Source: Armatimonadetes bacterium UBA5829
GTDB taxonomy: Bacteria; Armatimonadota; UBA5829
Direction of reading: 5' to 3'
DNA length: 7,140 nucleotides
Assembly: GCA_002431715.1 (NCBI GenBank)
Contig: DJHI01000082.1
Coordinates: 10,139 to 17,278 of the forward strand
Under the pieces are notes generated by a model that ran no database searches, was not told the origin of the DNA, and saw only the letters and a program-made list of their open reading frames with translations. The first letter of the stretch is position 1; every line of letters starts with the position of its first letter. The translations under genes and the position numbers were made by a program. Of this stretch, positions 1 to 6,873 are shown piece by piece.

Positions 1-948
1 AACATCAGCTACCGCTGTTATTTGAGCTTCAATCGGAATTTCGTCTTTCGCCAGCCTGTTGGGGTAGCCTTTACCATCCCAGCGCTCATGGTGATGCAAT
101 GCGATAGCGGCAGCCATTTTTATGAGGTCGTTGTCTATGGAACCGCTGTCTTTCGAAAATGCCGAACATATCCATAAGGAACAGGTATCGCCATGTGGAT
201 GAGCCAGAATCTTAGCGCCGATCTCGCAATGTTTTTCCATAATGGCACGTTCTTCGATGTTAAACGGCCCCCGCTTTTTCAGCACCGCATCCGGGATACC
301 TATCTTGCCGATATCATGCAGAGGGCTGGTCAAAAATATCTGCCTGGTTATATGATCTTCCAGTCCAAGCTGTTCCGCTATTGCTCTGCAATAGTAACCG
401 ACCCGCAAAACATGATTGCCTGTGCCTTCATCACGATACTCTCCTGCTTTTGCAAGCCGCCAGATCATTTCAAGCCGCGATTGCTCCAACTCAGCAGTTC
501 TCTCTTCAACCCGCCTCTCGAGCTCATCGTGTGCTTTTTGCAGTTCCTGCTCATTCTTTTTACGTTCGGAGATATCAATAAAGCTTTCGATGAGCCTTGT
601 CTGACCATCAATGACGGTGCTGACCACCGTTTTTAGAACCGGTATCTCACTGCCATCCGTCCTAAGCATTATACGCTCTGAGTCATCTACTGATTGCTTG
701 AGGTCGGTTATCGGGCATTTGCCTATATCAGCCGGGCAGATGAAATGGTGGCATGTATGGCCAATGATATTATCTCGTAGTGCGCCGATCATCTCTATTG
801 CAGTATCATTGGCATCAACTATGATATGCGTGGTGGGATCAACAATAATTATTCCTATCCGCACGGAGTTTAAGATCAGCTTTAGTTGTTGCTCATTATC
901 GCTTAAGTTGTTGGGGTTAATTAATTCTGCTTTGCTGCGTAAGGTCAT
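1..948 (-). CDS. PAS / HD-GYP cyclic-di-GMP phosphodiesterase, 3' end cut off by the window
   Basis: The frame is open from ATG at 948 to the left edge (316 residues, no stop), so the C-terminus is missing. Order of parts: a PAS domain at about residues 20-128 ending in ESFIDISERK; a charged coiled-coil linker at about 128-165; then an HD-GYP domain from about 166. HD-GYP marks are all present: EYRDEGTGNH (H179), HDIGKIGIPD (H211, D212, K215), H240, H250/H252, HHHERWDGKGYP (285-296), and ADV at the cut edge. The family hydrolyses cyclic-di-GMP to pGpG or GMP at a metal centre, and the retained metal ligands suggest an active enzyme. No transmembrane segment is seen, so it is probably cytoplasmic, with the PAS domain sensing an input. 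The PAS domain carries C66, H67, H68, C71 and C78, possibly a metal or redox site. GAGGAA lies 10 bases before the ATG, supporting this start. About 35-50 residues of the domain are missing, with perhaps further domains. Confidence 0.93.
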   Translation of the reverse strand, partial: MTLRSKAELINPNNLSDNEQQLKLILNSVRIGIIIVDPTTHIIVDANDTAIEMIGALRDNIIGHTCHHFICPADIGKCPITDLKQSVDDSERIMLRTDGSEIPVLKTVVSTVIDGQTRLIESFIDISERKKNEQELQKAHDELERRVEERTAELEQSRLEMIWRLAKAGEYRDEGTGNHVLRVGYYCRAIAEQLGLEDHITRQIFLTSPLHDIGKIGIPDAVLKKRGPFNIEERAIMEKHCEIGAKILAHPHGDTCSLWICSAFSKDSGSIDNDLIKMAAAIALHHHERWDGKGYPNRLAKDEIPIEAQITAVADV

Positions 949-1062
949 CTTTTATTAGTTCCTCTATAAAAATATCGGAACACATTGGCATTCTCTCGAG
1001 GTTGACCGGTGGAATTCGTGAGGTAATAAGAGGTGATTTTGTATGAACTAAATCAACAAATA

Positions 1063-1104
1063 ATAGGTTACAGGCAGCAGGTAACACTGCTGCCTGTAAC
1101 CTAT
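1063..1104 (-). terminator. Long perfect hairpin just after the transketolase stop, probable terminator
   Basis: Positions 1063-1080 (ATAGGTTACAGGCAGCAG) and 1087-1104 are exact reverse complements: an 18-bp perfect stem with a 6-base loop. It begins 3 bases after the transketolase stop codon. On the minus strand it is followed by a T-rich stretch (TATTTGTTGATTT) rather than a clean T-run. The best reading is an intrinsic terminator, or a 3' stabilising hairpin, for transketolase. Such a long AT-mixed perfect stem could also be a dispersed palindromic repeat. Confidence 0.65.
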
Positions 1105-1107
1105 AAC

Positions 1108-3114
1108 CTACTTGAGGTATTCTTCCGTCTTTGCCGCAACCGATTCCGGCGTGAAGCCAAACTTTTCGGCGAGCACCTTATACGGAGCGGATGCACCGAA
1201 TCTATCCATACCGATAATCAGGCCTTCATCACCGGCATACTTGTCCCATCCAAACGGGATTCCTGCCTCCACGATCACTCGTTTCTTAATCGACGGCGGG
1301 ATCACGCTGTCCTGATAAGTCTTATCCTGAGACTTGAATATCTCCATCGACGGCATCGAGACCACTCTTGCCTTGATTCCCTTGCCTGCCAGTATGTCGG
1401 CCGCGCCAAGAGCGGTACCCACTTCTGAGCCGGTCGCGATCATGACAACGTCGATCTTATCAGCATCCCTGACCACATAAGCGCCTTTTTTGAGCTGCTT
1501 GGCCTTTGCCGGATCATCGTTGACAGGACTCAAATTTTGCCTTGTGAGAGCCAATACGGTCGGACCGTTCTTATGATTCAGAGCCCATGACCAAGCAATT
1601 GCCGTCTCCGCTGTGTCTGCCGGACGAATCACGGTGACATTCGGGATCAATCTTATCGATGCTATCTGCTCGATAGGCTCGTGAGTCGGACCGTCCTCGC
1701 CGACAAAGATACTGTCGTGTGTAAACACATAAACCACCTGCTGCTTCATAAGAGCGGCCAGACGGATGGTAGGTCTCATATAATCGCAGAAAACGAGGAA
1801 TGTTCCGCCGTAAGGAATCACTCCGCCATAAACAGCCATTCCGTTCATTGCCGAGCCCATGCCGTGCTCGCGAACGCCGAAGTGAATGTTTTTGCCGAGC
1901 GGGTTCTCTTTTGAGAAATCGCCGCCGCCTTTGACATCGGTCTTATTGCTTGGGCAGAGATCGGCCGATCCTCCCCAAAGCGACGGAACCAGCTTAGCCA
2001 GTTCCTGAATAATTGATCCCGACGATGCTCGGGTAGCGGTGGGCTTCTCGCAATCGATATTTGCAAGGAGCTGATCTTCGAGGTCAGATGGCACTTCCTT
2101 GCCCATCATCTTCGTCCAGAGACCGGCAAGCTCAGGGAATTCGGCCTTGTATTTTCCGAACATGCTCTGCCACGATTCATAATCACCTAAAAGCTCTTTT
2201 GCTCGTGCAGCGAAACGCTCTTTGACTTCATCCGGGATATAGAAAGGCTTGTCGACGGGCCATCCGGCGCACTCTTTTGCAGCTTTTGTTTCATCCGGTC
2301 CGAGTGGTTCGCCGTGAGCCTGTGCAGTACCGCACTTATTTGGAGCGCCGTTTGCGATTGTCGTATGAGCGATGATCAAGCTCGGTTTGTCTGTTTCAGC
2401 CTTGGCTTTGGCAAGCGCTTCGGCTGCCGCGGCTCTATCGTGGCCGTTGATTGCCTGCACGTGCCAGCCGTATGACTCGAATCTCTGCTTTACATCGTCC
2501 GAATAGGTGAGGCAGGTGCTGCCCTCTATACATATCTGGTTGTCATCATAAATGGCGATGATATTGCCAAGTCCGAGGTGACCTGCCAGGCTGCATGCTT
2601 CATGGCTGATACCTTCCATCATATCCCCATCGCCGAGGATTACATATATCCAGTGATTGATGACCTCATAGCCCGGTTTGTTGAAAATCGCTGCCAATCT
2701 GTGCGAGGCCATTCCCATGCCCACTGCATTGGCAATGCCCTGACCCAGCGGCCCGGTAGTCGTTTCGATGCCGCGTTCCAGTTCGAACTCGGGATGGCCC
2801 GGTGTCAGGCTTCCCCACTGCCTGAACTGTTGAAGCTCTTCGTATGGCATATCATATCCTGCCAGATGAAGAAGCGAGTAAAGGAGCATTGAACCGTGCC
2901 CACCGGACAAAACGAATCTGTCCCTGTTGGGCCATTTTGGGTCTTTCGGGTTATAGCGAAGGAACTTTGTCCATAATACATAGGCATAATCAGCGGCACC
3001 CATCGGAAGCCCGGGATGGCCTGATTTTGCTTTTTCTATGGCATCAACGGCCAGAAACTTAATTGTGTTTACTGCGAGATCATCAATTCTCGCATCAGCA
3101 ATCACTTGCGACAT
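1108..3114 (-). CDS. tkt: Transketolase
   Basis: Thiamine-diphosphate enzyme that moves two-carbon ketol units between sugar phosphates in the non-oxidative pentose phosphate pathway, in the cytoplasm. It has 668 residues from the chosen start, close to the usual 660-680. Visible family motifs in order: SGHPG (31-35), GGHGS (71-75), TTGPLGQG (119-126), GDGD (161-164) with N192 for the ThDP/metal site, HGEPLG (267-272), R362 and S365 for phosphate contact, GGSADL (381-386), VREH (414-417) with E416 as the catalytic glutamate, EDGPTHEP (473-480) with D474 and H478, and R525. Nothing essential is missing, so it should be active. ATG at 3114 is chosen because GGAGTGG sits 6 bases upstream; an in-frame TTG five codons earlier would consume that site. 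It appears to be a single-gene unit, with a promoter at 3159-3187 and a hairpin after the stop. No other pentose-phosphate gene is nearby. Confidence 0.97.
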   Translation of the reverse strand: MSQVIADARIDDLAVNTIKFLAVDAIEKAKSGHPGLPMGAADYAYVLWTKFLRYNPKDPKWPNRDRFVLSGGHGSMLLYSLLHLAGYDMPYEELQQFRQWGSLTPGHPEFELERGIETTTGPLGQGIANAVGMGMASHRLAAIFNKPGYEVINHWIYVILGDGDMMEGISHEACSLAGHLGLGNIIAIYDDNQICIEGSTCLTYSDDVKQRFESYGWHVQAINGHDRAAAAEALAKAKAETDKPSLIIAHTTIANGAPNKCGTAQAHGEPLGPDETKAAKECAGWPVDKPFYIPDEVKERFAARAKELLGDYESWQSMFGKYKAEFPELAGLWTKMMGKEVPSDLEDQLLANIDCEKPTATRASSGSIIQELAKLVPSLWGGSADLCPSNKTDVKGGGDFSKENPLGKNIHFGVREHGMGSAMNGMAVYGGVIPYGGTFLVFCDYMRPTIRLAALMKQQVVYVFTHDSIFVGEDGPTHEPIEQIASIRLIPNVTVIRPADTAETAIAWSWALNHKNGPTVLALTRQNLSPVNDDPAKAKQLKKGAYVVRDADKIDVVMIATGSEVGTALGAADILAGKGIKARVVSMPSMEIFKSQDKTYQDSVIPPSIKKRVIVEAGIPFGWDKYAGDEGLIIGMDRFGASAPYKVLAEKFGFTPESVAAKTEEYLK

Positions 3115-3120
3115 TATAAT

Positions 3121-3127
3121 CCACTCC
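3121..3127 (-). promoter_or_regulatory. Ribosome binding site that fixes the tkt start
   Basis: On the minus strand GGAGTGG is followed by 6 bases (ATTATA) and then ATG at 3114. This good Shine-Dalgarno match at normal spacing favours the ATG over the upstream in-frame TTG at 3129, which has no such site before it. Confidence 0.8.
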
Positions 3128-3158
3128 AAGTTTGTTTATTAGCTAATCTCAAGTATAT

Positions 3159-3187
3159 ATTTTAGCGCGTAATGAAGAATGTGTCGA
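3159..3187 (-). promoter_or_regulatory. Probable sigma-70-type promoter of tkt
   Basis: Reading the minus strand, TCGACA (3187-3182, 5 of 6 matches to TTGACA) is followed by exactly 17 bases and TAAAAT (3164-3159, 5 of 6 matches to TATAAT). The predicted transcription start is near 3152, giving a leader of about 38 bases that includes the Shine-Dalgarno site. This is inferred from consensus only. AT-rich DNA (TATATA) next to it could allow a shifted -10. Confidence 0.55.
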
Positions 3188-3286
3188 TGGAGGCGGTATA
3201 ACGGCTTAAACCACAACCTGCAAAGTCCCGGTTTTGTGCCACGGTAAATATGGGAAGAATACGGTTGAAGCTTTTGTAAGTATGCT

Positions 3287-3291
3287 GGAGG
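3287..3291 (+). promoter_or_regulatory. Ribosome binding site of the small membrane protein gene
   Basis: GGAGG, a perfect Shine-Dalgarno core, lies 9 bases before the ATG at 3301. It is the main reason to treat this short reading frame as a gene rather than chance. Confidence 0.65.
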
Positions 3292-3300
3292 TTTGCAGTA

Positions 3301-3495
3301 ATGGCAACTATAGCGGTTGTTTTAGTGGGTGGGCTGTTGTTTCTCACAGGTATCTCAATCTACAGCGCTTTGATGCTCTCAAAGCGAACGGATGAGATGG
3401 TTGGAGATTACAGGGAAGAGGACGAAACTCCTTCCCCAATGGTCGTCAGATTTCCCGATTCAGTTCTTTTTACGACGTTTCGCAAGAAAAGCTAA
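3301..3495 (+). CDS. Small single-pass membrane protein of unknown function
   Basis: A 64-residue protein that I do not recognise. Residues about 4-26 form one strongly hydrophobic helix rich in I, V, L and G, followed by SKR. By the positive-inside rule the C-terminal tail would then be cytoplasmic. The tail is first acidic (EMVGDYREEDE) and ends in FRKKS. Support for a real gene is a strong Shine-Dalgarno site, GGAGG at 3287-3291, 9 bases before the ATG, and a coherent membrane-plus-tail composition. It diverges from tkt. Its last 36 bases overlap the 3' end of lnt on the opposite strand, so its final 11 codons are antisense to the end of lnt. No convincing promoter was found in 3190-3280. 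Small size and lack of recognised homologues keep confidence moderate. Confidence 0.62.
   Translation: MATIAVVLVGGLLFLTGISIYSALMLSKRTDEMVGDYREEDETPSPMVVRFPDSVLFTTFRKKS
3413..3436 (-). terminator. Weak hairpin downstream of lnt, possible terminator
   Basis: GGGAAGAG (3413-3420) can pair with CTC (3428-3430) and TTCCC (3432-3436), with C3431 bulged and a 7-base loop. On the minus strand this hairpin lies 23 bases past the lnt stop, inside the small membrane gene. No T-run follows on either strand, so a terminator role is only suggested by position. Confidence 0.2.
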
Positions 3496-4917
3496 TGCTA
3501 GAATCGCACAAGTGTATGCAAACGAATCTCCAATTCGAGTATAAATGCTAAGCTTCTTTATCTTCTCAATTCTTCCTGATACGATCCCTTTTTTGAATAT
3601 TCCAAGCTCCGTTACAATTTTCCCCCGCGGATCAATTATTGCCGATATTCCTGTAGCAGCCCCACGCACGATATACCGTCGATTTTCCACCGCTCTCAAC
3701 TGAGACATCATCAAGTGCCCGCGCGCAGCCTGGCTGCGCTCAAACCATGCATCGTTGGTAATAACCAGCAGCACCTCAGCTCCCTTTGCGGTCTCGATCC
3801 TCGATATCTGCGGAAAAAGCGATTCGAAACAGATATTGGTTCCAACTACACCGATATCCGTCTTAACCGTATTGTGCGTCTTGCCCGCCAACACATCCTG
3901 GTCTCGAATTCCATATCGCGCCAGGAACGGCATGTAATCTCTCAGCGGCACAAACTCCCCATACGGCACCAGGTGTACTTTATGATATTCCCCAATCCGA
4001 ATTCCATTGCTGTTCCAGAAAATCGCGCTGTTATAAGTGAGAGGATTTGAAAAGTCGGGTGACGGCGAATAACCTCCGATTACATAGGTGGTTTTTGTCT
4101 CTTTTGCAAGGTCTGAGAGAATTCCGCCCCAATTTGAATCTCTAATGGTGGTCGGGAGAGTGGTTTCAGGCCATACTATGAGCTTTGCGCCGTCTTCAGC
4201 CACCTTTCTGCTCATACGGCTGTATTTAATGTAGGTGTCGGCGAGGTAGCTTATATCAGGAACCACATCCTGCGGCACATTACCCTGGATGATTGCTACC
4301 TTAGTATCCGGTTGAAGTTCAGAGGACGTTTGCAGAATTGCGTAACCAATTGCGTGCGCGCTTACTAATACGATACCTGCTGCGACAGCCGCGCCCGCTC
4401 TTTTCTTAGTGATCGCCTGCGCAAGCAGCAGGTTTACAAGACAGACCACAAACTCAATCAGCCACGGCCCGCCGATAGAGGCGAGTTGCAATATATAAGT
4501 GTTATTCGCCTCTATATGCGCAAAACTGCCCCACGTGAAACCGAAAAGTCCCAGTGACCGCAGCCACTGAACAGCCGTCCATGCAGCCGGAACCGCAATG
4601 TAGCTCCAACGCCCAATCTTTTCAGGCATAAGTCTGCTTGCTGCAGCCGCGAACACTCCGAAGATGATCGCTTCAATTACCGCAATAGCCACCCACGGCA
4701 AATAACCGAAAAGCGATACCCAGAAGAGTATGACTGCGAAGTAGACAAACCCGGTTACAGCTCCGATTGCCACGGCATCACGTGTTCGCAGTCCGCGTAT
4801 GGCAGCAAGCATCGGTGCCAAACCGACCCAGGCCAGCGGCCAAAGTCCCGGTCTAGGCATCGATGCTGCCAACAGAAGCCCTGATAATATTGCAAGAAAA
4901 AGATTACTTTTTCGCAT
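3460..4917 (-). CDS. lnt: Apolipoprotein N-acyltransferase
   Basis: Inner-membrane enzyme that transfers an acyl chain from a phospholipid to the amino group of the lipidated N-terminal cysteine of lipoproteins, the last step after Lgt and Lsp. Length is 485 residues (E. coli about 512). The first about 196 residues hold roughly seven hydrophobic segments, the nitrilase-like catalytic domain spans about 203-455, and a last hydrophobic segment lies near 465-480. The triad is intact: E251 in WPET, K313 in YHKVHLVPYGE, and C363 in TNICFES. The conserved E321 and the NDAWF motif (388-392) are also present, so it should be active. ATG 4917 is the only sensible start, because an in-frame stop lies ten codons upstream. 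The nearest purine-rich site, GGAGAG at 4938-4933, is 15 bases away, which is far, so translation initiation may be modest. It diverges from a lipoprotein gene (a likely substrate) and converges with the small membrane gene, overlapping it by 36 bases. Confidence 0.96.
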   Translation of the reverse strand: MRKSNLFLAILSGLLLAASMPRPGLWPLAWVGLAPMLAAIRGLRTRDAVAIGAVTGFVYFAVILFWVSLFGYLPWVAIAVIEAIIFGVFAAAASRLMPEKIGRWSYIAVPAAWTAVQWLRSLGLFGFTWGSFAHIEANNTYILQLASIGGPWLIEFVVCLVNLLLAQAITKKRAGAAVAAGIVLVSAHAIGYAILQTSSELQPDTKVAIIQGNVPQDVVPDISYLADTYIKYSRMSRKVAEDGAKLIVWPETTLPTTIRDSNWGGILSDLAKETKTTYVIGGYSPSPDFSNPLTYNSAIFWNSNGIRIGEYHKVHLVPYGEFVPLRDYMPFLARYGIRDQDVLAGKTHNTVKTDIGVVGTNICFESLFPQISRIETAKGAEVLLVITNDAWFERSQAARGHLMMSQLRAVENRRYIVRGAATGISAIIDPRGKIVTELGIFKKGIVSGRIEKIKKLSIYTRIGDSFAYTCAILALAFLAKRRKKN

Positions 4918-4926
4918 TCTTTGCGC

Positions 4927-4932
4927 TATAAT
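4927..4932 (+). promoter_or_regulatory. Perfect -10 element (TATAAT) for the lipoprotein gene
   Basis: TATAAT ends 14 bases before the ATG at 4947. A start of transcription at the usual distance would fall near 4939-4940, leaving a leader of only about 7-8 bases. No good -35 box is seen at 16-18 bases upstream (TTACTT at 4904-4909 is poor), so this is a partial promoter match. Confidence 0.4.
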
Positions 4933-4946
4933 CTCTCCATAAGCTC

Positions 4947-5675
4947 ATGAACAGACACGGCATTGTAGCATACATTATCTGCTTTATCATAATATTTACG
5001 CTGACAGGCTGCGCAAAGTATCCGACTACTCCGGTGCAATCCAGCAGGCAGCTTATCATCACGCTGACCGTGCGGGGCCAGATAGAGCCGGAGGATACAG
5101 TCGACCCCAGCTTTTCGCGTCATTATTTCATCGCGATAGATAACGATAACGATCCCAACACCGGCCCTCTTGCAGCCTTCTATCCTCCATACGGAGGTAC
5201 TGGTTGGGTGACATCGGAAGACGCTCAAGACAGTATAGGCCTGACCTCTTTCATCCAATACGACACCGACAACCCGCTAGGTTACATATACGGTGTTTTG
5301 TCCGGCAGCTACTTTCTGAATCGAACTTCACCACTGCCTATTATAAGCGCTCAACTGCTGGATGGAGGCTCGTCGGTTAGGTTCGTAATAGACTTCAGCC
5401 AGTTAGCGACTGATGACATTCCCGCGGATGATATTACGCAGCTCAATATCAATTTTATCACAACCAATGCCCTGCCAACAGGAAGCAATCAGTATGTGGA
5501 GGGGCGGGAGATCGACGGCCTCGGCCCTTCCGGCCAGGAATACATCACTATTCCCACTACCACCGATCAAATCTTTCAGGACGATGATGAAGACTCACCT
5601 AATCTGGTTCCCAGCGATCCCGATCTGGATATCATCCATTGGCAGGTGGAAGTTCAGACTGTATCTTCAGGCTAG
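4947..5675 (+). CDS. Predicted secreted lipoprotein of unknown function
   Basis: A 242-residue protein of no family I can name. The N-terminus is a lipoprotein signal peptide: R3 and H4, a hydrophobic core (6-19), and the lipobox LTGC with C22 as the lipidated residue. It is therefore exported, cut by Lsp and probably finished by Lnt, encoded next door. The mature part alternates short hydrophobic stretches with turns, consistent with a beta-rich domain. It has an acidic loop DNDNDPNTG (about 71-79), reminiscent of calcium-binding loops, and an acidic C-terminal stretch (DDDEDSPN). No catalytic motif stands out. A ligand- or sugar-binding beta-sandwich is possible but unproven. ATG 4947 is the start that gives an intact signal peptide. 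No Shine-Dalgarno site precedes it, and a TATAAT lies only 14 bases upstream, so the mRNA may be nearly leaderless. It diverges from lnt with 29 bases between the start codons and is followed by a repeat cluster. Confidence 0.85.
   Translation: MNRHGIVAYIICFIIIFTLTGCAKYPTTPVQSSRQLIITLTVRGQIEPEDTVDPSFSRHYFIAIDNDNDPNTGPLAAFYPPYGGTGWVTSEDAQDSIGLTSFIQYDTDNPLGYIYGVLSGSYFLNRTSPLPIISAQLLDGGSSVRFVIDFSQLATDDIPADDITQLNINFITTNALPTGSNQYVEGREIDGLGPSGQEYITIPTTTDQIFQDDDEDSPNLVPSDPDLDIIHWQVEVQTVSSG
4962..4990 (-). promoter_or_regulatory. Probable promoter of lnt, inside the lipoprotein coding region
   Basis: On the minus strand ATGATA (4990-4985, 4 of 6 to TTGACA) is followed by 17 bases and TACAAT (4967-4962, 5 of 6 to TATAAT), with an extended -10 TG one base before it. 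Transcription would start near 4955, giving a leader of about 38 bases. It lies within codons 6-15 of the divergent lipoprotein gene. Consensus evidence only. Confidence 0.42.
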
Positions 5676-5689
5676 ACAATTTCGGTGTT

Positions 5690-5782
5690 GGTGTCGGGAC
5701 TTCAGACCGATAGGAATGACAATTGCGCAGCGCTCGGTGTATCGGGACTTTAGTCCCGATACGAACTGGCAGTTTGCGCAGC
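5690..5782. repeat. Two near-tandem imperfect copies of a palindrome-bearing repeat
   Basis: Copy 1 (5690-5731) and copy 2 (5736-5782) align end to end. Both begin GGTGT, run through CGGGACTT, then CCGATA, then GAA, and end TTGCGCAGC. Copy 2 carries a few extra bases and has a perfect inverted repeat, whereas in copy 1 the palindrome is decayed (CGGGACTTCAG-ACCGAT). They fill the gap between the lipoprotein and msr genes, which converge here. They look like a dispersed intergenic repeat family, with copy 1 the degenerate member. Confidence 0.6.
5739..5762. repeat. Perfect 24-base inverted repeat (hairpin) between convergent genes
   Basis: GTATCGGGACT (5739-5749) and AGTCCCGATAC (5752-5762) are exact reverse complements separated by two Ts. 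In practice this is a 10-bp stem with a TTTA loop. It sits between two convergent genes and could help end transcription from both sides. No T-run follows in either direction, so it is not a standard intrinsic terminator. Confidence 0.65.
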
Positions 5783-5785
5783 CTG

Positions 5786-5823
5786 CTCCCTCTCCCACTT
5801 GTCGTAAGAGGGTGGGGGTGAGC
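5786..5823. repeat. CCCTCTCCC / AGAGGG-type intergenic repeat, degenerate
   Basis: CTCCCTCTCCCACTTGTC is followed by GTAAGAGGG and a G-rich GTGGGGGTGAG tail. CCCTCT (5788-5793) can pair with AGAGGG (5807-5812). The wording closely resembles a CCCTCTCCC...GGGAGAGGG...GGGGTGAGG dispersed hairpin that I recall from many bacterial intergenic regions; this copy has lost part of its right arm. It ends 8 bases before the msr stop codon. Confidence 0.45.
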
Positions 5824-5830
5824 GGAAAAA

Positions 5831-6778
5831 CTAACGGCGCGATGATTTACCGTGCTTTTCACTGTATTGCTGATGATAATCCTCTGCCTGATAGAAAACC
5901 CCTGCCGAGACTATTTCGGTCACAATCGGATCAGAAAATCGCCCGGATTTGCCAAGATTTGCCTTCGACTCAATCGCTTCACTCTGCTGTTCAGGACTGT
6001 GGTAAAAAATCACCGAGCGATACTGCGAGCCCACATCCGGCCCCTGTCTGTTAGGCGTTGTAGGGTCGTGAATTCTCCAAAAAACTTCCAAAAGCTGCCT
6101 GTAATTGATCTTTGATGGATCATATTCGACCTCAACAGCTTCCGCATGCCCGGTTGTATGCGTGCAGACATCTTCATAAGTGGGTTTCTGAGTATGGCCG
6201 CCGGTATAGCCTGCTCTTGTGGATATCACTCCCTTGCCTAACAGCTCACGAAATGCAGCTTCAACTCCCCAAAAGCAGCCCCCCGCGAAGGTGGCTTTTT
6301 GAGATGCCTGTTTTTGATGCTCTCCTAGCTTAATGGCCACCGAGTTAATGCAGAATCTTTTGCCCGTGGGCGGAGGACCATCATCAAAGACGTGTCCAAG
6401 ATGCGCGTCACAGCGTGCGCAGAGCACCTCCGTCCGGTATCTGCCGAGGCTCTCATCAGGCTCGAATCTCACATTGAGTTCGGAAACCGGGTCCCAAAAA
6501 CTGGGCCATCCGGTGCCTGAATCGAACTTGGTTATACTCTTGAATAAATCGGTGCCGCAGCAGACACACTGATAAACTCCCACCTGGCCTTCCGCCGGCA
6601 TCGAACAGGTTCCGCTAAACGGCCTCTCGGTGCCTTTCAGGCGAGTAACCTCAAACTGCTCTGGTGTGAGCATTGCTCGCCACTCTTCTTCAGAACGGCA
6701 TATCTTCTCGACTTTTTCTATCCTGCCGGTCGAGAAATCAAATATATCTATAGACTCTTTTCTACAAGGTTCCATCAT
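5831..6778 (-). CDS. msrBA: Fused peptide-methionine sulfoxide reductase, MsrB-MsrA order
   Basis: Bifunctional repair enzyme of 315 residues. MsrB reduces the R form and MsrA the S form of methionine sulfoxide. No signal peptide is visible, so it is cytoplasmic. MsrB spans about 30-151: structural zinc cysteines C71/C74 and C120/C123, SGTGWPSF (87-94), GHVFDDGP (128-135), and catalytic C143 in RFCINS. The usual resolving cysteine just before GWPSF is replaced by T89; C58 is a candidate alternative, since its distance to C143 resembles an alternative-cysteine MsrB subclass. MsrA spans about 161-305: GGCFWG (166-171) with catalytic C168, GYTGG (190-194), [13 protein letters not shown] (209-221), and AEDYHQQY (298-305). 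The C-terminus has no cysteine, so the standard MsrA resolving cysteines are absent. The start is ATG 6778 or the next codon, ATG 6775; GGGAG lies 5 or 8 bases upstream. It is 95 bases downstream of the PLP-enzyme gene on the same strand and may or may not be cotranscribed. Confidence 0.95.
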   Translation of the reverse strand: MMEPCRKESIDIFDFSTGRIEKVEKICRSEEEWRAMLTPEQFEVTRLKGTERPFSGTCSMPAEGQVGVYQCVCCGTDLFKSITKFDSGTGWPSFWDPVSELNVRFEPDESLGRYRTEVLCARCDAHLGHVFDDGPPPTGKRFCINSVAIKLGEHQKQASQKATFAGGCFWGVEAAFRELLGKGVISTRAGYTGGHTQKPTYEDVCTHTTGHAEAVEVEYDPSKINYRQLLEVFWRIHDPTTPNRQGPDVGSQYRSVIFYHSPEQQSEAIESKANLGKSGRFSDPIVTEIVSAGVFYQAEDYHQQYSEKHGKSSRR

Positions 6779-6873
6779 TGAAACTCCCGGAATGAGGGTG
6801 AACTGGAAGTGTCCCGCGGGGTTGAAATACCCAAAATCTTATATGCTGTATTCAGCGTTATGCGTTCGTCTTG

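Noticed and set aside
193..958. Several plus-strand open frames opposite the HD-GYP gene.
   Set aside because: They are antisense shadows. The minus-strand frame shows the full PAS and HD-GYP motif set without interruption from 948 to 1.
1033..1428. A 131-codon plus-strand open frame antisense to the end of tkt.
   Set aside because: It is a shadow of the tkt coding sequence, and its start runs through the hairpin at 1063-1104.
3115..3129. An earlier TTG start for transketolase, adding five residues (MEWII).
   Set aside because: Those codons include the GGAGTGG Shine-Dalgarno site of the ATG at 3114, and no ribosome binding site lies before the TTG.
3162..3347. A 61-codon minus-strand frame in the gap upstream of tkt.
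   Set aside because: It covers the tkt promoter, is opposite the start of the small membrane gene, and has no ribosome binding site or coherent composition.
4926..5258. A 110-codon minus-strand frame antisense to the lipoprotein gene, just upstream of lnt.
   Set aside because: No Shine-Dalgarno site or recognisable domain, and it is opposite a gene with a clear lipoprotein signal peptide.
5413..6054. A 213-codon open frame on the plus strand across the lipoprotein 3' half, the repeat cluster and the msrBA 3' end.
   Set aside because: It overlaps two well-supported genes in other frames, has no Shine-Dalgarno site, and its protein is a low-complexity mix rich in P, S and R with no domain.
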